Of a stretch of DNA of 64,000 nt, positions 36,027 through 43,657 are shown piece after piece; positions within the stretch are counted from its first letter, which is position 1; every line of letters begins with the position of its first letter. The stretch spans positions 1 through 64,000 of the forward strand of contig CADAGX010000017.1 in assembly GCA_902787575.1 (NCBI GenBank). The letters are read 5' to 3'. Position numbers and translations under genes: made by a program. The DNA comes from an uncultured Bacteroidales bacterium (GTDB lineage Bacteria; Bacteroidota; Bacteroidia; Bacteroidales; Bacteroidaceae). The notes beneath the pieces are model-generated. The model saw only the letters and a program-made list of their open reading frames with translations. It did not search any database and had not been told where the DNA came from.

Positions 36027-38197
36027 CAAAAACAAAAACCCCTCTCCTCGGAGAGGAGATTAAAGGGGTGAGGCTCCTCTTTCTTCTCCTTGTCCTTCTC
36101 TTGATGGGATGCAAGGAAGACATCGACACCTCGGCCCGATACGTTTTCCGCGACCATACGGTTGTCAGCTACCTCGAAGCCCACAGCGAGTCGTATTCGC
36201 AATACGTGGAAATGCTCAAGCACGTGCCAGTAAGCTGGCGCAGCTCCTCCACACTCTATCAGCTGATGTCTGCACGCGGCAACTACACTTGCTTCGCGCC
36301 AACAAACGAGACCGTAGCCGACTACCTGCAAACCCTTGTGGACGAAGGACTCATTGACTCGCCCACCTGGGACGCGTTCAAGGCATTTCCCGACAGCACG
36401 AAACTCGACTCCATCCGAGCCGTGATTGTGAAGAACAGCATCATAGACGGTGGCGACCTAGTGACGCAGCGCTTCAACACGTATCGTTTCCCCACCCAGA
36501 TGAATGCCGAGATTCCGCTGGCCAACATCAACGAGCGCAAACTCACCGTCTCGTGGGACAAACGCGAAAACGACATCTTCTACATAAACAGAAACTGCAA
36601 GATAGATGATAAAAACCGAGACATCGAGACGATAAATGGTGTAATACACCAGATACACCGAGTCATTGCGCCAAAGGAAACGACAGCCGACATTTACTTC
36701 CAAGACATTCTCGACCGCCAAACTGAAGGCTACCTTGTCTTTGCCCGCTGTCTGCAGGCATGCGGCTTGCTCGACACACTGAGCCGCCAATTGGACGAAG
36801 TGTACGAAGAAATGTACAAGACGGAACAGATAACCGACATGCCCGATCTTACGTCCCTCGGCTTTGCTGTGAGCGGCACAGGCGGCGACAACAACGGCTA
36901 TGCGCCCATGCATCGCCGCTACGGCTTCACGATCTTTGCCGAGCCAGACAGCTATTGGCGCCAACAAGGCTTCGACCCGCGCGGCTCCGACCTATTGCCT
37001 CGACTCACCCAATGGATTGTGCAGCACGGCCTCGTGCTCTCCGATGGCGGTTTCCTGACAGACGAGAACTACGCTTCGCCCCAACACGTGCTCCGCCAGT
37101 GGATTACTTATCACATTCTGCCCATGCGCCTGCAAGCCGACAAGCTGGTTTACCACTACAACGAGTTCGGCTACGACCGCAGCAATCCGTACGTTTATCG
37201 CACGCCTGTGATGGAATACTATCAGCCTTTGGAAGGCCGCCGCCTGCTAAAAATCTACGAGTCGGGAGCAAGTGATGGTGTCTGCCTCAATCGTTTCCCC
37301 ATCATTGACACCCGCCGTACCGGTAGTGGCATGGAGACGGGTTGCGAAGCCGACAAAGTAGGCTGCCGCGTGCTGCGCGAAGATTCGCTCGCTGTCATCA
37401 ATGACATTTTCAACGCCAACATCTTCCCGATAGACGCTCCGCTGGGCTACAGCGATGCCGTTCGCGACAACCTTTCGCGCCAGCGCATCCGTTTCGACTG
37501 CATGTCTATGTTCCCCGAAGCCATGACCAACGAAATTCGGAAAAAGGACTCTAACGAAGGACCCTATCAGCACGTCTATATTCCACCCACCAGTCGCTAC
37601 CCGTATTTCAGCAACATGACAATAAACGATGGCGCGGTGGCAGTTTATTACAACGGCTACGGCTGCAGTTGGTCGGACATGAACTCCGATGTCATCAAGG
37701 CCGTTGGACGTTACGACATCACCTTCACGCTGCCGCCCGTCCCGCGGCAAGGAACTTACGAGCTGAGATACAAAATTAAGTCGCGCGTCTCACGCGGCAT
37801 CGTGCAGTTCTATTTTGGCAACAATCGCGAAAACCTGCCCGTAACGGGTATTCCCGTGGACCTCCGCGAAGACCTCAATGCGTGGGAGTCGGCCTACGAA
37901 CCCGACGACCCCATAGATCAGGACTACAATGCCGAAGTCGATAAGCGCATGCGCAACAAAGGTGTGATGAAAGGCTGCCGCAGCAATCAGGGCGAAAACG
38001 GCTCGTTCGACGAGCGTCACGCTGTCATCTGCCAGCGCCGAATCGTCACACGACAAACGATGGACCCAAACGAAACTTATTACATACGCATTAAGTCCAT
38101 TCTCGACCAAACCACATGCGAGTTTTACATTGACTATCTCGAGCTATGCCCGAAGGAAGTTTACGACAACCCAGAGACGCCGGAAGACATCTGGTAA
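36023..38197 (+). CDS. Fasciclin-domain lipoprotein
   Basis: A 724-residue lipoprotein with the lipobox LLMGC near residue 32. The first fasciclin-like domain (YQLMSARGNYTCFAPTNETV, residues 73-92, then VIVKNSIIDGG) is clear; a second, more divergent copy lies around 290-470 (RQWITYHILPMRLQ). The C-terminal ~200 residues form a beta-rich domain. The ATG overlaps the stop of the upstream beta-helix gene (ATGA), so the two surface proteins are translated together. The N-terminal residues before the hydrophobic core (TPLLGEEIKGVRL) are encoded by a palindromic repeat. Such lipoproteins usually act in surface glycan or protein binding; the ligand is unknown. Confidence 0.82.
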   Translation: MTKTKTPLLGEEIKGVRLLFLLLVLLLMGCKEDIDTSARYVFRDHTVVSYLEAHSESYSQYVEMLKHVPVSWRSSSTLYQLMSARGNYTCFAPTNETVADYLQTLVDEGLIDSPTWDAFKAFPDSTKLDSIRAVIVKNSIIDGGDLVTQRFNTYRFPTQMNAEIPLANINERKLTVSWDKRENDIFYINRNCKIDDKNRDIETINGVIHQIHRVIAPKETTADIYFQDILDRQTEGYLVFARCLQACGLLDTLSRQLDEVYEEMYKTEQITDMPDLTSLGFAVSGTGGDNNGYAPMHRRYGFTIFAEPDSYWRQQGFDPRGSDLLPRLTQWIVQHGLVLSDGGFLTDENYASPQHVLRQWITYHILPMRLQADKLVYHYNEFGYDRSNPYVYRTPVMEYYQPLEGRRLLKIYESGASDGVCLNRFPIIDTRRTGSGMETGCEADKVGCRVLREDSLAVINDIFNANIFPIDAPLGYSDAVRDNLSRQRIRFDCMSMFPEAMTNEIRKKDSNEGPYQHVYIPPTSRYPYFSNMTINDGAVAVYYNGYGCSWSDMNSDVIKAVGRYDITFTLPPVPRQGTYELRYKIKSRVSRGIVQFYFGNNRENLPVTGIPVDLREDLNAWESAYEPDDPIDQDYNAEVDKRMRNKGVMKGCRSNQGENGSFDERHAVICQRRIVTRQTMDPNETYYIRIKSILDQTTCEFYIDYLELCPKEVYDNPETPEDIW
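36038..36079 (+). repeat. CCTCTCC..GGAGAGG palindromic repeat inside a coding region
   Basis: CCTCTCC-TC-GGAGAGG (36041-36056) followed by AGATTAAAGGGGTGAGGC, the layout of a short repeat widespread in Bacteroidota genomes. Here it is read in frame as the first residues of the fasciclin lipoprotein. Confidence 0.6.
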
Positions 38198-38225
38198 GAA
38201 ATACCTGTAACAGGAAGCAACCAAC

Positions 38226-38263
38226 AGGCCGCTGCGTCAATTTCCAGACGTGCGGCCTTTTTT
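38226..38263 (+). terminator. Terminator after the fasciclin gene
   Basis: AGGCCGC / GCGGCCT stem extended by CGTC/GACG, followed by TTTTTT. It overlaps the last codons and stop of the convergent DMT transporter gene (stop at 38237-38239). Confidence 0.82.
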
Positions 38264-39121
38264 CATCCATCCGGCAGCCAGCCAGACGCCAGCCACGGTT
38301 AGCACCATGCCCAGCAGTGACATCAGTGTCAGCGGCTCGGCCAAGACGAAGTGGGCCGTCAGCAATGTGATAAGCGGACTGAAGTAGAGCAGATTGTTGG
38401 CGCGAACCGTTCCGATACGATTCACCGAAAGATTCCAGACGAAGAAGCAAACCAGTCCGGCCACAAGGGCGAGAAAGAGCAAGTTGCCCCAGACGGCTGA
38501 CTCGGCGAGGATGGCACCGTAGTCCTTGCGCTGCCGCGTAAGCAAGTGCAGCGGCAGGCAGGTGACAAAACCCCAGAAGAAAAGCTTGCGTGTGATGAGT
38601 AGCGCCGAATGGTGGCGGCTTACGCGCTCATAGGCCAGCGAATAGAAAGTCCAACTCAGGCCGCAGGCCAGCGCCAAGAGGTCGCCCAGCGGATTCAACT
38701 GCAGCAGCACGTGCCCGTTCATCACCACACAGAAGACGCCTAAGACGGCCATCAACACTCCACACACCAAAGCCGGCGTGAGCCGCACGGTGTGATACAG
38801 GAGCGACACGATGAGCAACGTGTAAAGCGGGTTCAGGCTGACAATGAGGCTGACATTTGTGGTCAGTGTGTAGCGTAGGGCCGAGTTCTCGGTCATAAAG
38901 TAGAGGCTGCCGCCCAGCACGCCCACCAGCAGCATCCACGCCTCTTCGCGCCACGGCAGACGCAAGTCCTTGCGATAGAAAGGTACAAGGCAGAGCCATG
39001 CCAGGGCGAATCGCAGCAGGATTATCTCGTCGGGACTGAGCCCGTGCAAGAGCAGGACTTTGGAGGAAATAAACGTCGTACCCCAAACCACAACACAGAA
39101 AAGCGCAGCCAGCCAGTACAT
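38237..39121 (-). CDS. DMT-superfamily (EamA) permease
   Basis: A 294-residue inner-membrane protein with ten hydrophobic segments arranged as two five-segment repeats, starting ALFCVVVWGTTFISSKVLL, as in EamA/RhaT-type metabolite exporters. Substrates of this family range from amino acids to nucleosides and cannot be predicted here. Its 3' end is shared with the terminator of the convergent fasciclin gene. A gap with short AT-rich repeats (39122-39173) separates it from the phosphoesterase gene. Confidence 0.9.
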   Translation of the reverse strand: MYWLAALFCVVVWGTTFISSKVLLLHGLSPDEIILLRFALAWLCLVPFYRKDLRLPWREEAWMLLVGVLGGSLYFMTENSALRYTLTTNVSLIVSLNPLYTLLIVSLLYHTVRLTPALVCGVLMAVLGVFCVVMNGHVLLQLNPLGDLLALACGLSWTFYSLAYERVSRHHSALLITRKLFFWGFVTCLPLHLLTRQRKDYGAILAESAVWGNLLFLALVAGLVCFFVWNLSVNRIGTVRANNLLYFSPLITLLTAHFVLAEPLTLMSLLGMVLTVAGVWLAAGWMKKGRTSGN

Positions 39122-39173
39122 CTTTTCTAATTTACCGATTTTCTAATTTACGATTCACAGATTTAGCTATGGA
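39122..39173. repeat. Short degenerate TTTACGATT/ACTATGG repeats
   Basis: CTAATTTACCGATTTTCTAA and similar words, then CTATGGACTAT. A related ATTTACCTATT stretch lies at 41254-41290. These are simple gene-boundary repeats. Confidence 0.5.
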
Positions 39174-40172
39174 CTATTTACTGTGTCCGTGCCGCAGCGT
39201 CAGCAGCGTTATCTCGGGCGTAGCACCGATGCGCATGGGCAGTGTGCCGCCGAGCCCGATGTTCACATAAAGCGTCTGCGCTCCTGCGTCGTATCGGCCG
39301 TCGCACTCTGGATAAATCCAACGGCTGGGCGTAAACCCGAACAAGCGGAACTGCATGGCATGCGTGTGACCGCTCAGGGTGAGTGGAATGTCGGTCTGTC
39401 CCACCACTTCGGCCCGCCAATGCGTGGGATCGTGACTCAGCAGGATGCGAAACGTGCCGTTCTCAGTGCCAGCCATGGCCTGCGAGAGGCGGCCTCGGCG
39501 AATGATGTTGTGCGCTCCGCAGCTCTGGTTCTCCACTCCCAGCACGGCAACGCTGTCCGTGCCGCGACGGATGATGCAGTTCTCGTTGAGCAGCAGACGC
39601 CAACCCAAGGCCGTACGCTGCTTCGCCACGAGCGAGTCTATGCGCTGCTGGCGCTCGGAGGAAGTGAGACCACGCTCGTAAGGGTCGTAATCGTGGTTGC
39701 CGAGAATGCTTACCACGCCATCCTTGGCTCGCAGCGAAGCCAGAATGTCGACGAACGGCTCCAACTCGCGATAATCGAACGAGACCAAATCGCCAGTGAA
39801 GGCTATGAGGTCGGGCTCCAGCGCGTTTATCTCTTCCACCAAGCGGCTGAGGCGGTCGCGACGTCCAATCCAACCGTCGAGATGCAGGTCGCTGATTTGC
39901 ACCAGCCGATAGCCGTCGAAGGCTGTCGGCAACATGGTATTCTCGTAGTCAACGGCTTTCACCTCCCAGCGGAAGCGTCCCACTCGATTCCCGTAGGCAA
40001 ACACCATCCACCACAGAGCGAGCAGGCAGACGCCGGCCCACGCGAAAGGACGCCAAGCGAGGTGCTGACGGAAAACAAGTCCCACAAGCCAGCCGAACAA
40101 ATAAACGACCTGCGGCAGCAGCCACCAGAAGAACGAGACCGTTAATACGAACAGGAGAAAAAACTTACTCAT
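39174..40172 (-). CDS. Membrane-anchored metallophosphoesterase (YkuE/YaeI-like)
   Basis: A 332-residue protein with two N-terminal membrane segments (FFLLFVLTVSFFWWLLPQVVYLF and a second near 45-65), then a calcineurin-like domain with all metal ligands: SDLHLDG, GDLVSFD, GNHDYD, SHDP and SGHTHAMQ. Related enzymes hydrolyse phosphodiesters or UDP-sugar lipids near the membrane. The start at 40172 (MSKFF) was chosen because the longer frame runs through the tRNA-Ser gene. It lies 13 nt after the tRNA, probably on the same transcript. Confidence 0.88.
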   Translation of the reverse strand: MSKFFLLFVLTVSFFWWLLPQVVYLFGWLVGLVFRQHLAWRPFAWAGVCLLALWWMVFAYGNRVGRFRWEVKAVDYENTMLPTAFDGYRLVQISDLHLDGWIGRRDRLSRLVEEINALEPDLIAFTGDLVSFDYRELEPFVDILASLRAKDGVVSILGNHDYDPYERGLTSSERQQRIDSLVAKQRTALGWRLLLNENCIIRRGTDSVAVLGVENQSCGAHNIIRRGRLSQAMAGTENGTFRILLSHDPTHWRAEVVGQTDIPLTLSGHTHAMQFRLFGFTPSRWIYPECDGRYDAGAQTLYVNIGLGGTLPMRIGATPEITLLTLRHGHSK

Positions 40173-40185
40173 AAAACAAAAAATG

Positions 40186-40272
40186 CGGAGAGACTGGGAT
40201 TCGAACCCAGGGTACAGTCGCCCGTACGCCGCATTTCGAGTGCGGTCCATTCGACCACTCTGGCATCTCTCC
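40186..40272 (-). tRNA. tRNA-Ser (anticodon CGA)
   Basis: An 87-nt class II tRNA: a 7-bp acceptor stem GGAGAGA/TCTCTCC, D arm with GAGTGGTCGAATGG, anticodon loop ACTCGAAA (CGA, reading UCG), a long variable arm typical of Ser, T arm GGGTTCGAATCCC and discriminator G. CCA is not encoded. Confidence 0.96.
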
Positions 40273-40287
40273 GTTATTTTTCGAGTG

Positions 40288-40318
40288 CAAAATTACGCAT
40301 TCTATCTGGAATAAACAA
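40288..40318 (-). promoter_or_regulatory. Promoter for tRNA-Ser (and probably the phosphoesterase)
   Basis: Minus-strand TAATTTTG (40288-40295) with TTG (40316-40318), 20-nt spacer, 15 nt upstream of the mature tRNA 5' end. Confidence 0.65.
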
Positions 40319-40321
40319 ATT

Positions 40322-41245
40322 TTAGAGGAAGAAAAGTGACGCGCCACACACTGCAATTATGGCGCCGACGGCCTCCGTCCAAGTTATCTTGGTGCCGAAC
40401 ATCAGGTGAGCTGGCCAGAGGATAAGCACAGGAGTGAGACCCATCAGCGTCTGCGCCACGCCGGCATGCGTCATATTCACGGCCTTCAGGCTCAGGCTGA
40501 CGCCCAGAAACGGCCCTAAGACGATGGTACACATGGCGGCCAACGCAGCCCGGCGGTCGTGGAAGAGGCGAGGCATCGTGTCCAGCTGGCGCGTCCAGCA
40601 GAGCGCGAGGCCAAAGCCAGCCAGTCCCATCATGGCACGTATCATAGTGCCGGCGAAGGGTGCCATCGCCTGCAGCGCAGGCTCCGCCGGCAAGGCGGCC
40701 TCGTATGCCTGCAGTCCCAGTTTGCTGAACACCAGTCCCACGCCCTGTCCCAGACCGGCGCCCACACCCAGCAGCACGCCGCGCAGGGGCAGTTTCACGC
40801 GTCGGTGCCCTCCGTCGTCCTTGCCCAGAATGGAGATGCTGATGCCGCAGAGCGTTACCACCATACCCAGCACGGCCAACAGCGACATGCGCTCGCCCAT
40901 GAGCATCCATGCGGTGAGGGCGGCAAAGGGACTGGCAAGCGTCATAAACAGCTGGCCGAAGCGACTGCCAATGAGCAAGTAGCTGTTGAAGAGGCAAAAG
41001 TCGCCGAAGACAAATCCCATGAAACCGCTGGCCAGCAGCCAAGCCCAAGCACGCGGCGGCACATATTGCGGCCACGGACTGCCACAGCTAAGCCACAGAG
41101 TGAGCGACAGCAGCACGAGGGTGATCACCATACGCCACACGTTGAGCGTAAGTGCGCCCAGCCGACGGCTTGCCACCTCGGCAAACAGGGCGGTGAACGT
41201 CCACATCACCGCCACCAGAAGTGAGAGTATCTCGCCCGACAACAA
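40322..41245 (-). CDS. DMT-superfamily (EamA) permease
   Basis: A 307-residue inner-membrane protein of ten hydrophobic segments in two repeats, with a central charged loop (ILGKDDGGHRRVKLP near 145-160). It is only distantly similar to the DMT protein at 38237, so they are not a recent duplication. The substrate is unknown. The tRNA-Ser promoter overlaps its 3' end region, and the nucleosidase gene lies 42 nt upstream on the same strand. Confidence 0.88.
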   Translation of the reverse strand: MLSGEILSLLVAVMWTFTALFAEVASRRLGALTLNVWRMVITLVLLSLTLWLSCGSPWPQYVPPRAWAWLLASGFMGFVFGDFCLFNSYLLIGSRFGQLFMTLASPFAALTAWMLMGERMSLLAVLGMVVTLCGISISILGKDDGGHRRVKLPLRGVLLGVGAGLGQGVGLVFSKLGLQAYEAALPAEPALQAMAPFAGTMIRAMMGLAGFGLALCWTRQLDTMPRLFHDRRAALAAMCTIVLGPFLGVSLSLKAVNMTHAGVAQTLMGLTPVLILWPAHLMFGTKITWTEAVGAIIAVCGASLFFL

Positions 41246-41287
41246 AGCTGAAGGATTTACAGATTTACCTATTCGCGATTTACCTAT

Positions 41288-41977
41288 TTAACTTTGGATT
41301 GCCGAAAGGAACGCTTTCAGAACGTGGAAGCTGCGGTCGGCCATCGTGGCCCAGAAGTCGAGATACTGGTCGAAGTGGGCTTCGGCACCCGGCGTGTCGC
41401 TGATGATGCGGAAGCTGACGAAAGGCACTCCGTAGAGATGGCACACATGTGCGATGGCCGCGCTCTCCATATCCACGGCCAGGCCGCTGGGATATGCCGT
41501 CTTGATGCGTTGCAAGTCCTCGCGGCTGGTTACAAACTGGTCGCCCGAACAAATCAGGCCCGGCACGATGCGTGTCTCTGTCTCGAGCGAAACGGCCTTG
41601 TCGAGCAGCTGGCTGTCGGCTGCAAAGAGTCGCGGCAGACCTTGCACCTGCCCGGGGTCGCAGTCGTCGCCGCAGAAAACATCGTGATAACATATCTCGC
41701 GGCTCACCACCACGTCCATTACCCGCAGGCTGGAGTCAATCCCGCCGGCCACACCGGAACTGATGACACAGTCTGGCGCGAAGTGGAGGATAAGATCTGT
41801 GACGCCCATTGCAGCGTTCACCTTGCCGATGCCGCACTGCAGGAGAACCACCCTGTTGCCAGCCAGCGTTCCGAGCAAATAGCGCTGCGGGCCATACTGC
41901 CGCTCTTCGGTGTCGGTGAGCATCGCAGCCACTTGGCGAAACTCCACGCTCATGGCCGTAAGTATTCCTATTGTCAT
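41288..41977 (-). CDS. mtnN: 5'-methylthioadenosine/S-adenosylhomocysteine nucleosidase
   Basis: Cytoplasmic hydrolase that splits MTA and SAH into adenine and the ribosyl product, feeding methionine salvage and removing methyltransferase inhibitors. Family signatures are the N-terminal IGILTAMSVEF (catalytic Glu12), VISSGVAGGID, AVDMESAAIAHV (ribose-binding Glu near 174) and SFRIISDTPG (catalytic Asp near 198). The 229-residue length is normal. A -7 element TATCTTTG lies at 42006-42013, and the 22-bp array begins inside its -33 region. Confidence 0.95.
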   Translation of the reverse strand: MTIGILTAMSVEFRQVAAMLTDTEERQYGPQRYLLGTLAGNRVVLLQCGIGKVNAAMGVTDLILHFAPDCVISSGVAGGIDSSLRVMDVVVSREICYHDVFCGDDCDPGQVQGLPRLFAADSQLLDKAVSLETETRIVPGLICSGDQFVTSREDLQRIKTAYPSGLAVDMESAAIAHVCHLYGVPFVSFRIISDTPGAEAHFDQYLDFWATMADRSFHVLKAFLSAIQS

Positions 41978-42005
41978 ACCTTATTATATTACGCGTTAGC
42001 GGCTG

Positions 42006-42013
42006 CAAAGATA
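42006..42013 (-). promoter_or_regulatory. -7 element for mtnN
   Basis: TATCTTTG on the minus strand. The position expected for the -33 TTG is occupied by the first unit of the 22-bp array (42032). Confidence 0.5.
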
Positions 42014-42031
42014 CATATAATACTTCGAAAA

Positions 42032-42153
42032 ACTACGTGTGGCGTGAACAAAAACTACGTGTGGCGTGAACAAAAACTACGTGTGGCAAACGAAAATGCG
42101 ACGTGTGGCGTGAGCAAATGCGACGTGTGGCTGTAGAAAAGCCACGGGCGGGA
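42032..42153 (+). repeat. 22-bp-period array, locus 4 (5 units and a decayed sixth)
   Basis: Cores at exact 22-nt steps: ACTACGTGTGGC at 42032, 42054 and 42076, then GCGACGTGTGGC at 42098 and 42120. A weak sixth (GCCACGGGCGGG) is near 42141. The array lies between divergent mtnN and the permease gene. Confidence 0.9.
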
Positions 42154-42189
42154 AAACAAATTTGCAACCCAGTTGCAGAGAAAAGGCCG

Positions 42190-42197
42190 TACCTTTG
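42190..42197 (+). promoter_or_regulatory. -7 element for the Cu/Zn-type permease
   Basis: TACCTTTG, 33 nt before the ATG and about 60 nt downstream of the 22-bp array. Confidence 0.5.
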
Positions 42198-42229
42198 CGC
42201 TCAGAAACAAACAATAAAACAAAACAACT

Positions 42230-43519
42230 ATGGACTACCTGATGAATATCCTTACGGAGTGCTGGCGACTGCTCAACGAGATGTCGCCCTACCTGCTGCT
42301 CGGTTTCCTGCTGGCAGGGCTGATGCACGAATTCGTCCCCTCGGGACTCTACCGGAAATACTTGAGCGGGCGCAACCTGCGTTCCGTTTTCTGGGCCGCA
42401 GCGCTGGGCGTGCCGCTGCCACTCTGCTCGTGCGGCGTCATACCCACAGCAATGTCGCTGCGGCGCGAGGGCGCCAGCCGCGGAGCCACGGTTTCGTTCC
42501 TCATCGCTACGCCACAGACGGGTGTGGACAGCATCATCGCCACGTACAGCCTCATGGGACTGCCTTTCGCACTCATCCGTCCGCTGGCCGCGCTGGTGAC
42601 TGCAATCTTTGGCGGCGCGCTGGTGACAGCCGGCGAGCAGAAAGATGAAATCCGCATCTCGCTGTCCGAGACGCCGCAGCACGAACACCACTCGGAGGAC
42701 GACGAACACGAGGGCTTCGCTCACCGACTGCAGGAAGCTGTAGAGTACGGATTCCTGGAGATGATGGAGGACATCGGCAAGTGGCTCGTGGTGGGCCTCG
42801 TGGTGGCTGGCCTCATCACGGCTTTGGTGCCCGACGCATGGTTTACCGCCTTTCGTGGCAACACGCTGATGAGCATCCTCTTCGTACTGGTGTTCGCCAT
42901 TCCCATGTATCTGTGCGCAACGGGCAGCATACCCATTGCAGTAGCCTTGATGATGAAAGGTCTGACGCCCGGTGCAGCGCTGGTGCTGCTGATGGCCGGC
43001 CCCGCCAGCAACATGGCCAGCATTCTGGTTATCCGCAAGGTGCTGGGACACCGCACGCTGCTGCTTTACCTGCTCTCCATTGTGGGCGGTGCAGTGCTGT
43101 TCGGACTCGGCATCGACTGGCTGCTGCCGCGTGAGTGGTTCACCTCGGCGCTCGTCGGCCACGAAGCCTGCTGCAGCGAGGGACCGGGCTGGTTTAGCAT
43201 CCTGTGCACCTGCCTGATGATTCTGTTGCTGCTGAACGCGCTGTCGCCCGTACGGCTCTGGAAGGGGCATCATGCTCACTGCCACTGTCACCACTGCGAG
43301 GCAGAGGAGGGCGCCTGTCAGGTGCAGCAATACAAGATAGGCGGGATGCACTGCAGCCACTGCGCTGCCAATGCAGAGAAGGCCATCCGCAGCGTTCCCG
43401 GTGTGGAACATGCCAGCGTGAGCCTCGAGGACGGCCGGGCCAGCATCGAAGGCGAGTTCGACGAGCAGGAAGTGCGGCAGGCCGTGGAGGCACTGGGCTT
43501 CACGTTCGAGAACGAGTAA
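42230..43519 (+). CDS. SO_0444-type Cu/Zn efflux permease with C-terminal HMA domain
   Basis: A 429-residue DUF318-like permease of eight or more membrane segments in two repeats, with CSCG near residue 65 in the first re-entrant region and a His/Asp-rich loop (HEHHSEDDEHEG near 150). The last ~65 residues form a heavy-metal-associated domain with GMHCSHC near 371-377. This layout matches the SO_0444 family proposed to export Cu or Zn. A His-rich stretch (HHAHCHCHHCEAEE) precedes the HMA domain. Metal identity is inferred from the family only. Genes around it are not metal-related. Confidence 0.88.
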   Translation: MDYLMNILTECWRLLNEMSPYLLLGFLLAGLMHEFVPSGLYRKYLSGRNLRSVFWAAALGVPLPLCSCGVIPTAMSLRREGASRGATVSFLIATPQTGVDSIIATYSLMGLPFALIRPLAALVTAIFGGALVTAGEQKDEIRISLSETPQHEHHSEDDEHEGFAHRLQEAVEYGFLEMMEDIGKWLVVGLVVAGLITALVPDAWFTAFRGNTLMSILFVLVFAIPMYLCATGSIPIAVALMMKGLTPGAALVLLMAGPASNMASILVIRKVLGHRTLLLYLLSIVGGAVLFGLGIDWLLPREWFTSALVGHEACCSEGPGWFSILCTCLMILLLLNALSPVRLWKGHHAHCHCHHCEAEEGACQVQQYKIGGMHCSHCAANAEKAIRSVPGVEHASVSLEDGRASIEGEFDEQEVRQAVEALGFTFENE

Positions 43520-43527
43520 AAGACTTT

Positions 43528-43566
43528 GGCTGTTGGCTAATGGCCAAGGGCTAAAGGCCAAAGTCC
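43528..43566. repeat. GGCTGTTGGCTAA-type short repeat
   Basis: GGCTGTTGGCTAATGGCCAA and related words follow the permease gene, the reverse of the GCCAATAGCCAAC repeats inside the gene at 35916. Confidence 0.55.
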
Positions 43567-43611
43567 GACTAATTAATTGGCAAAAAATTTCGCATCTTTC
43601 GCCAAAAAACA

Positions 43612-43619
43612 TACCTTTG
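43612..43619 (+). promoter_or_regulatory. -7 element for the M48 lipoprotein gene
   Basis: TACCTTTG, 39 nt upstream of the ATG; no clear TTG. Confidence 0.45.
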
Positions 43620-43657
43620 CAGTGTAAATAGTAAAAAAGAATAAAACAACAACCAAA

